Origin: JAGTVB01 sp964624765 | Lineage (GTDB): Bacteria; Pseudomonadota; Gammaproteobacteria; HK1 | Direction of reading: 5' to 3' | DNA length: 19,961 nt | Assembly (NCBI GenBank): GCA_964624765.1 | Contig: CAZUZO010000053.1 | Span: forward strand, 1-19,961 | Shown here: piece by piece, positions 15,304 through 19,961 of the stretch | Numbering within the stretch: position 1 is the first letter of the stretch | Layout of the letters: every line of letters starts with the position of its first letter | Translations under genes and position numbers: made by a program | Notes under the pieces: generated by a model | What the model saw: only the letters and a program-made list of their open reading frames with translations | Told to the model about the DNA's origin: nothing | The model's database searches: none

Positions 15304-16254
15304 CTAGGAAAAGGCGGCGAATACCGTAAACCACTGGCGCGCGTCGGTCCAGCGCCGCAGTCGCGAAAAACCGGCGCGTTTTAGCAAGGCGGCGAAATCC
15401 TCTGCGCGCCACTTGTAAGAATTTTCGGTATGCAGGCGTTCGCCGCGGGCAAAGCGGCGTTCGCCTCCCTCCCAACCCACGATCGTCTCCCGCACGGCTT
15501 CCAGGTGCATCTCGATACGCGACTCCAGGCTGTTGAAGAAGGCGAGGTGGCGCCAGTCGGCAATGTCGAAGTCAGTGCCGGCCAGTCGATTCATGTGCCG
15601 CAGCAGATTGCGGTTGAAGGCCGCGGTGACGGCCAGCGGGTCGTCGTAAGCGGGTTCGAGAAGGGTGACGGGCTTGATCAGATCGACGCCGATCAGCAGT
15701 GCTCCGCCCTGACAGGCGGCATGTGCTTGCCGCAAGAACTCCAGCGCGGCGGGCGGCGTAAAGTTGCCGATGCTTGATCCGGGGTAAAACAGCGTGCGCG
15801 GCCCAGCGCCGATCTCGGCCGGCAAATTCAAGCTTTGCGAAAAGTCGAGGCCGATACCAAGCAGGTCCATTCCCGGATGTCGCCGTTGCAAAAGTTCCAG
15901 CGACTCGCTGAGGTAGGTTACCGAGATGTCGATGGCTACGTAGCGCCGTACTTGAAAGGCGGAAAACAGGCGGGCGGCCTTCTCGCAATTGCCTGCCCCC
16001 AGATCCACCAAGGTCGAAACCGGGCCCAGCACCTGGGCCATGTGGTCTGTTTCCTCGGCGAAGATGGCGGCTTCGGTGCGCGTCAGGTAATACTCTGGCA
16101 GTTCGGTGATGGCGGAGAATAGACGTGAACCCAGGGCGTCGTACAGGTACTTGGGGGCTATCGTCGCGGTCGGCGCCGTCAAGCTGGTGAGCAGTTCTGT
16201 GCGAATCGCCGCCGGATCCTCATGCGCGATCTGGATGAGGCGTGGCGTTTTCAT
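15304..16254 (-). CDS. egtD: EgtD: L-histidine N-alpha-methyltransferase
   Basis: It transfers three methyl groups from S-adenosylmethionine to histidine, giving hercynine, the acceptor used by SenA (or EgtB). About 316 residues, normal for EgtD. Seen: PKYLYDALGSRLFSAI and LPEYYLTRTE at the N-terminus, SAM loop VDLGAGNCEKA, FYPGSSIGNF, NRNLLRHMNRLAGTDF, SLESRIEMHL and HTENSYKW. ATG 16254 is preferred over the in-frame TTG at 16260. There is no ribosome binding site in front of either, because a repeat element ends about 12 bases upstream. It points toward senA, so the two are not one operon, but together they complete the pathway. Confidence 0.93.
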   Translation of the reverse strand: MKTPRLIQIAHEDPAAIRTELLTSLTAPTATIAPKYLYDALGSRLFSAITELPEYYLTRTEAAIFAEETDHMAQVLGPVSTLVDLGAGNCEKAARLFSAFQVRRYVAIDISVTYLSESLELLQRRHPGMDLLGIGLDFSQSLNLPAEIGAGPRTLFYPGSSIGNFTPPAALEFLRQAHAACQGGALLIGVDLIKPVTLLEPAYDDPLAVTAAFNRNLLRHMNRLAGTDFDIADWRHLAFFNSLESRIEMHLEAVRETIVGWEGGERRFARGERLHTENSYKWRAEDFAALLKRAGFSRLRRWTDARQWFTVFAAFS

Positions 16255-16265
16255 GTGCAATAACT

Positions 16266-16375
16266 GGCCATGGTCATCGTTTCGTCAGGGTTGCTCTGGA
16301 GCACACCGTTGGTGCCTAAGCCTTCGGCTGCCCCAAGGGCAAAGGTCATCAGGCTGCCGAAAGATGACCAACGCC
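16266..16375. repeat. MITE-like element, family 1, copy C (abuts egtD start)
   Basis: The left end GGCCATGGTCATCGTTTCG and the right end (reverse complement GGCGTTGGTCATCTTTCGG) are inverted repeats of about 22 bp, matching copy A at 74-213. The stretch TTTCGTCAGGGTTGCTCTGG is nearly identical in both. Copy C lacks one arm of the inner palindrome and is 30 bp shorter. It lies 12 bp upstream of the egtD ATG. Confidence 0.75.
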
Positions 16376-16737
16376 CAAAAACCCTCGCCTGATATAGCCG
16401 GGGCCACCCCACCGGTTGGCTGTTGGCCTGTCGGATAGGACAGCGAGGGCGCGACCAGCCGTTCGATGGGTTTCAGAAAGATGGATGATGCCATAGCGGT
16501 CGATGCCCAGCCACCTGAAAGCGTCCCTGATCTGGCCGGACGTGCTGGAAAACGGAACGGCATCCGGTGTGCGTTGCCGAGCGACGCCGGGCATCGAGGG
16601 TGGTGCCGGTGAATCGACGCTGCGATAGACCCAACTCACCGCTACGACGGCCGACGTTCGCCTGTTTTGCTTTTCCGTTGCGGCAGCGGGTATCTTTTGA
16701 GTCGGTATTGTGTACCTCGCGTGAGGGAGGGTAACCC
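16376..16737. other. Intergenic region upstream of the TPR gene
   Basis: No convincing gene. A minus-strand frame around 16349-16639 has a protein-like stretch (VPFSSTSGQIRDAF) but no ribosome binding site or full domain; it may be a decayed gene fragment. The region should contain the promoter of the TPR gene, but I find no well-spaced -35/-10 pair. The ribosome binding site GAGGGAGGG lies just before 16738. Confidence 0.4.
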
Positions 16738-18150
16738 ATGAGTATCCCCAATCGTTGGCTGGCAGGCGTCATCTGTACTCTAGGATTCTTGGTTTCCGCG
16801 CTAGCGCACTCCCAAGAGACGTCTTGGCGTGCTCACCAGCGAGCCGGCGACAGCGCTTATCAGGAGGGTCGCTACACGGAAGCCAGCACGCATTTTGAAG
16901 CCGCCCTGCGGGAAGCCGAGAGCTTTGGCGAAGACGACCTCCGCCATGCGCAGAGCTTAAATGCGCTGGCAAAATCCTACCGTACCTTGGCTCGCTTCGC
17001 TGAGGCCCAAGCCTTCTTCCAGCGGTCCAGGCGCATTTTCGAGCAGGCTGTTGGGTCAAGCCACCCCGATGTGGCGGGTGTGATCAATGAGGTCGCGCTG
17101 CTTCATCAGGATTTAGGACACTACACCGAGGCCGAGCAGTGCTATCGCGAGGCGCTTGCCCTTCGGGAGAAGGCACTGCCGCCAGAGCATCCTGCGGTGG
17201 CCGAGAGCCTTAACGACCTCGGGTCACTCTACCATGTCCTTGGGCGCTATGATGAGGCCCGATCTCTCCATGAACGGGCATTGGCCATGCGCGAGCAGAT
17301 TGACCCGAACGGGCGGGCGACGGCGGAGAGTCTGATGCACCTAGGCAAACTCTACCGCGCCAAGGGCCTGTATGAGGAGGCAGAATCGCTCCTCGAAAGA
17401 GTGCAGATGATTCGCAAGAGGGTGTTGGGAAGTGAGCATTCCGCGTTTGCCCAAAGCCTGACTGAACTGGCCCTGCTCTATGACGCCCAGGGTCGTTATT
17501 TAGAGGCGAAACCGCTCTACCAGCGCGCCTTAGCCCTGGAGGAGAAGGCCTTCGGGCTGCAGCACCCGCGTGTTGCCCTCACTCTGAACGCCCTGGCGCT
17601 GCTTTACCATGATCAAGGCAAGTACACCCGAGCTGAACCGCTCTATCAGCGAGCGTTGCGAATCCAGGAGCGGGCCCTGGGTCCAGAGCATCCCGACGTT
17701 GCCCAGACCCTTAACAACTTGGCAAAGCTGTATCGCGTGCAGCACCGGTACGCCGACGCCGAGCCGCTGTACCAGCGCACGCTGAGGATTGCACGCAAGA
17801 CGCTCGGATCCGAACACCCCCACGTCGCCATCGGGCTCAATAATTTGGCGGTACTTTATGGTGTCCAAATGCGTTATAGGGAGGCGGAGAGCTTGCAGCT
17901 GGAAGCGGTGGCGATTCTAGAAAAAGCCTTTGGGGCTGACCACCCCGAAGTGGCGACAGGCCTTGCTAACCTTGCCCAGCTTTACAGTGCTCAGGGACGT
18001 TTGCGTGAAGCCGAGCCGTTGTTCGCGCGTTCTTTGGCCATCTTGGGGCAGAGTCTCGGACTGGACCACCCCCATTTGGGGCGGGTCATGGAGAGCTATC
18101 GGTTGCTGTTACAAGCAAAGCAACAGCAACCGACCACTCAGCCCATCTAG
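16738..18150 (+). CDS. Exported kinesin-light-chain-type TPR protein
   Basis: 470 residues with an N-terminal signal peptide: basic start MSIPNR, hydrophobic core LAGVICTLGFLVSALA and a likely cut near AHS-QE, so the protein is probably periplasmic. The rest is about ten tetratricopeptide repeats of 42 residues of the KLC/TPR_12 kind (for example LYxxQGRYxEAEPLYQRALxIxEKxLGxEHPxVAxxLNNLAxL), ending in a Gln-rich tail. Such repeats bind partner proteins; no enzyme domain is present, so the specific function is unknown. ATG 16738 has the excellent ribosome binding site GAGGGAGGG. No terminator is obvious; a GGTGCT/AGCACC hairpin at 18297-18313 is the nearest candidate. Confidence 0.9.
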   Translation: MSIPNRWLAGVICTLGFLVSALAHSQETSWRAHQRAGDSAYQEGRYTEASTHFEAALREAESFGEDDLRHAQSLNALAKSYRTLARFAEAQAFFQRSRRIFEQAVGSSHPDVAGVINEVALLHQDLGHYTEAEQCYREALALREKALPPEHPAVAESLNDLGSLYHVLGRYDEARSLHERALAMREQIDPNGRATAESLMHLGKLYRAKGLYEEAESLLERVQMIRKRVLGSEHSAFAQSLTELALLYDAQGRYLEAKPLYQRALALEEKAFGLQHPRVALTLNALALLYHDQGKYTRAEPLYQRALRIQERALGPEHPDVAQTLNNLAKLYRVQHRYADAEPLYQRTLRIARKTLGSEHPHVAIGLNNLAVLYGVQMRYREAESLQLEAVAILEKAFGADHPEVATGLANLAQLYSAQGRLREAEPLFARSLAILGQSLGLDHPHLGRVMESYRLLLQAKQQQPTTQPI

Positions 18151-18335
18151 CGGATCATGGGCTAGCGGATGCGCGCCATGTGACCGGCGACCCTGCCGGC
18201 AGAGATAGCAACTAGAGCGTCGACGACGACCCTGGATGTGGCCGCCGGCGGGAGGCTATCGTCAAAGGCTCTTAGCAGCGAGAGACCGGCGCGAGCGGTG
18301 CTGTGCGAGCACCATGCTTTGCGATGCCATGGGCG

Positions 18336-18860
18336 CTATTTATGTGGGTGCGCTTGGGCCGCTCGTTCACTCCGCGTCGCGTCGTCATAGCTCACTCGCG
18401 TCTTTTCCTCACCCAGCTCCTTGAGACGGCGGTGGTAGCGCCACCGCGCGAACAGTGCATAAAGACGATCGAGAGGCTTTAGTAATCGCAGGCGTTTTAC
18501 GAGGTAGCCGAGGCCTCGGTAGTAAGGCAACGCCGCCCAGACGGTGGCGAATGCTTGCGCACCCGTGACTATTTTCCCGTCCGGGGTCAGAACATGCAGG
18601 CGCCCCATCGCCTCCGGGTGTGCGATCCGGAAGGTATCGAGCACTTCCGGCTCGCTGTCGATGTTTATCCAACGTATCCGCTGCGCCGTGTCGAGCCGCT
18701 GATAGTGAGCCACTTCTCGCCGACAGAGCGGGCAGCCCCCATCATAGAACATCGTGGTGGTGGTGTTGCTGTTTTGAGAGAATGCGCCACTAGCGCCTCT
18801 GGTCACAGGATAGCGGTGACATTGTCCCGCCGTCGTGTCTGGTAAGTGGGGTGTTGCCAC
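18336..18860 (-). CDS. DCC-family thiol-disulfide oxidoreductase (DUF393)
   Basis: 174 residues from GTG 18860, chosen for its strong AAGGAGA 6-7 bases upstream. The family motif MFYDGGCPLCRREV (about 36-50) gives the CxxC pair of a thioredoxin-like active site; later come RIRWINID and GAQAFATVWAALPYYRGLGYLV, typical of DUF393 proteins. The biochemical role of the family is poorly known; thiol-disulfide exchange is assumed from the motif. The 35-residue extension before the motif is longer than usual; the internal ATG at Met36 has no ribosome binding site. A short ORF (18873-18929) precedes it, with its stop touching this gene's ribosome binding site. Confidence 0.85.
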   Translation of the reverse strand: MATPHLPDTTAGQCHRYPVTRGASGAFSQNSNTTTTMFYDGGCPLCRREVAHYQRLDTAQRIRWINIDSEPEVLDTFRIAHPEAMGRLHVLTPDGKIVTGAQAFATVWAALPYYRGLGYLVKRLRLLKPLDRLYALFARWRYHRRLKELGEEKTRVSYDDATRSERAAQAHPHK

Positions 18861-18872
18861 TCGGATTCTCCT

Positions 18873-18929
18873 TCAGACGGTTGACAACCTAGTCTCATTT
18901 TCTGCCGCGGTGGCCCTGAGCGCTTTCAT
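18873..18929 (-). CDS. Possible 18-residue ORF upstream of the DCC gene
   Basis: A canonical AGGAGG lies 8 bases before ATG 18929, and the frame encodes MKALRATAAENETRLSTV. It ends in TGA directly against AGGAGA, the ribosome binding site of the GTG start at 18860. The ribosome binding site is too good to ignore, but the peptide is featureless and may just be a translated leader. An earlier ATGATGAAATGA would give only a three-residue peptide. Confidence 0.4.
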   Translation of the reverse strand: MKALRATAAENETRLSTV

Positions 18930-18963
18930 TTCATCATCCTCCTGTTTGACTCTCCGTAATCCT

Positions 18964-18992
18964 ATGGTAAAGAAATGTCTATATAGTGTCAA
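18964..18992 (-). promoter_or_regulatory. Sigma70-type promoter of the DCC gene
   Basis: On the minus strand TTGACA (18992-18987) is followed after exactly 17 bp by TACCAT (18969-18964, 4 of 6 to consensus), in a very AT-rich stretch. The start point would be near 18957, about 30 bases before the short ORF. The block ATTGACA..ATATAGAC matches the promoter at 4280-4308. Confidence 0.6.
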
Positions 18993-19055
18993 TATAAAAA
19001 TCTAATAATACATTAAAAGTTGCTTTATAAAAGATATAAAGATAGACAATATATG

Positions 19056-19328
19056 GACATCCTGGCAAGGCTCTCTGCCGGTGTGCTTATGACCAAGGTG
19101 CGCGTGATCTTGCGCCTCCTAAGACCTTGGGCGATCGACCACTCCTTATCGAGTCATGCACCGGAGTGGTGGCACTGGACAGCGAGCGCCCCACCGGCGG
19201 CTGTTAGCAGAGCCAAAGCGCGCTCGGGAACTTCATCGGATCTGTTCGCCACCTTGCGCTTGGAGCAGCTGTATCGGATTTCGGACCGTTTGCTGCAACG
19301 CAAGGACGCTTTTAGAAGGCTTCTATAG
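19056..19328 (+). pseudogene. Possible transposase remnant
   Basis: A frame starting at or before ATG 19053 ends with LRLEQLYRISDRLLQRKDAFRRLL. This recalls the segment of IS1634/IS4-type transposases that reads like LYRALDxLLxxKEAIExxL, just before the catalytic core. The preceding part (SRAKARSGTSSDLF) also fits loosely. The rest of the gene is absent: a stop at 19326 and then the repeat element at 19336 follow. The link is by eye only and could be chance. Confidence 0.25.
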
Positions 19329-19335
19329 AGCACTC

Positions 19336-19477
19336 AGAGGTTGTGAAAAACCTGCTACATAACCCGATAGCGGCGTTGGGCGGTGCGCGCTCCTCGCCTA
19401 TCTATTTGATATGTCTCTCGGCTTGGCGCCGTCCGCCTGACTCTCGTGCCGCTCGCGACGGTTTTTTCACAACCTCT
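19336..19477 (+). repeat. MITE-like element, family 2, complete copy
   Basis: Perfect 15-bp terminal inverted repeats AGAGGTTGTGAAAAA (19336-19350) and its complement (19463-19477) bound a 142-bp unit with no real gene. The ends look like those of a DNA transposon whose transposase is not in this window. Partial copies lie at 2116-2181 and 10645-10761. I see no clear target duplication. Confidence 0.8.
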
Positions 19478-19669
19478 CACTTGATAAGCAGACATGAACT
19501 CAGCCCGTGTCCAACAGGCGGCGAGCGAGTGCTATAGGTGTGCCGGAAAGTGTGCAGCTGTGGCATACTGTTGTCGCTCACTCACGTTTGCTTAGACTCA
19601 TTACGGTACAGGGTAAGTGTCGCAGGTTGTGGATCGATTTTGTGTTCCGTTCCGTCCATACAGAATGGG
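19478..19669. other. Spacer between two repeat elements
   Basis: No gene, RNA or convincing regulatory signal is seen. Open frames are short, lack ribosome binding sites and run into the following repeat. Confidence 0.4.
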
Positions 19670-19897
19670 GGGCCGAAGCTGTTTTAAGAATGTCACGAGC
19701 GCCGGCAGAGCGAGGCACACAGCGGTGACAAAATTGCCGGGAACGATTTTGAACAGCTGGAAGCGGGTACCAAAGGGGTGAGCCCCAAGGATGGGGCGAG
19801 TGACAGCTGGAGTGTGCGCGGGCGTACATGAGGATGGCGGGCCGCTGCGCAACGCAACTATGGTAAGCGTAGTCGTTTTTTAAGACAGCTTCTCAGG
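19670..19897 (-). repeat. MITE-like element, family 3, copy 2
   Basis: Ends GAAGCTGTTTTAAGAA on the left and, in reverse complement, CCTGAGAAGCTGTCTTAAAA on the right. The arms match copy 1 (6628-6857) in opposite orientation, including CTCTGCCGGCGCTCGTGACAT and GCGTTGCGC, but the core (CGATTTTGAACAG, GATGGGGCGAGT) is in the same plus-strand orientation in both. Short frames encoded in it are not genes. The last 64 bases of the window after it show nothing recognisable. Confidence 0.75.
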
Positions 19898-19961
19898 TAG
19901 TTGTAGGCCTTGATTGGCTAAACGGGCGGCTACACATTCTGGAAAACGGCTCCGGTTTTGG

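Noticed and set aside
16349..16639. Minus-strand frame containing VPFSSTSGQIRDAF, faintly like the end of an EngB-type GTPase
   Set aside because: The G-domain motifs are absent, there is no ribosome binding site and the resemblance is over a few residues only.
16800..18100. 126-base periodicity considered as a DNA tandem repeat
   Set aside because: It is explained by 42-residue TPR units in the coding sequence.

Overview
The window reads as chromosomal DNA of a GC-rich gammaproteobacterium. It opens with the 3' end of a tRNA-Arg followed by tRNA-His, the argX-hisR order familiar from gammaproteobacteria. The gene set (plant-type phosphofructokinase, a stand-alone FtsH, a heme-PAS-like hybrid kinase, selenoneine genes) would suit an environmental, possibly sulfur- or methane-oxidising lineage. 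That lineage guess is inference; no marker here fixes the genus.

Layout. 1-303: tRNA-Arg end, a palindromic repeat element, tRNA-His. 499-1818 (-): plant-type 6-phosphofructokinase. 2196-2780 (+): unknown small protein. 2894-3496 (-): orotate phosphoribosyltransferase, preceded by two overlapping micro-ORFs. 4068-4184 (-): a 38-residue membrane microprotein with a strong ribosome binding site, divergent from an ftsH gene (4522-6447, +) across an AT-rich regulatory region. 6628-6857: a repeat element. 6930-10611 (+): a two-gene signalling operon. Its first gene is a membrane hybrid histidine kinase with two tandem FixL-like PAS domains. Its second is a response regulator in which a receiver domain and a degenerate histidine-phosphotransfer helix pair are fused to leucine-rich repeats.

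10805-16254 is the centrepiece: a complete-looking selenoneine (selenium analogue of ergothioneine) locus. On the minus strand senB (selenosugar synthase) runs directly into senC, a selenophosphate synthetase fused to an FAD/NAD oxidoreductase. senA (selenoneine synthase) diverges from senB with only 17 bp between start codons. egtD (histidine trimethyltransferase) converges on senA. Together these can make the selenium donor, the selenosugar, hercynine and the C-Se bond. The pathway class is published; the fused SenC and this layout are the notable parts.

16738-18150 (+): a secreted or periplasmic kinesin-light-chain-type TPR protein. 18336-18860 (-): a DCC-family thiol-disulfide oxidoreductase with a short upstream ORF and a clear promoter. 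18993-19961 holds a possible transposase remnant and two repeat elements.

The window is peppered with three families of small non-autonomous inverted-repeat elements (MITE-like), seven or eight copies in all. One lies between two tRNA genes, one abuts the egtD start codon, and one supplies a false upstream extension to the kinase ORF. Two copies of the third family have their cores inverted relative to their arms. Two distant promoters (before the microprotein and before the DCC gene) share an unusually similar -35/spacer block.
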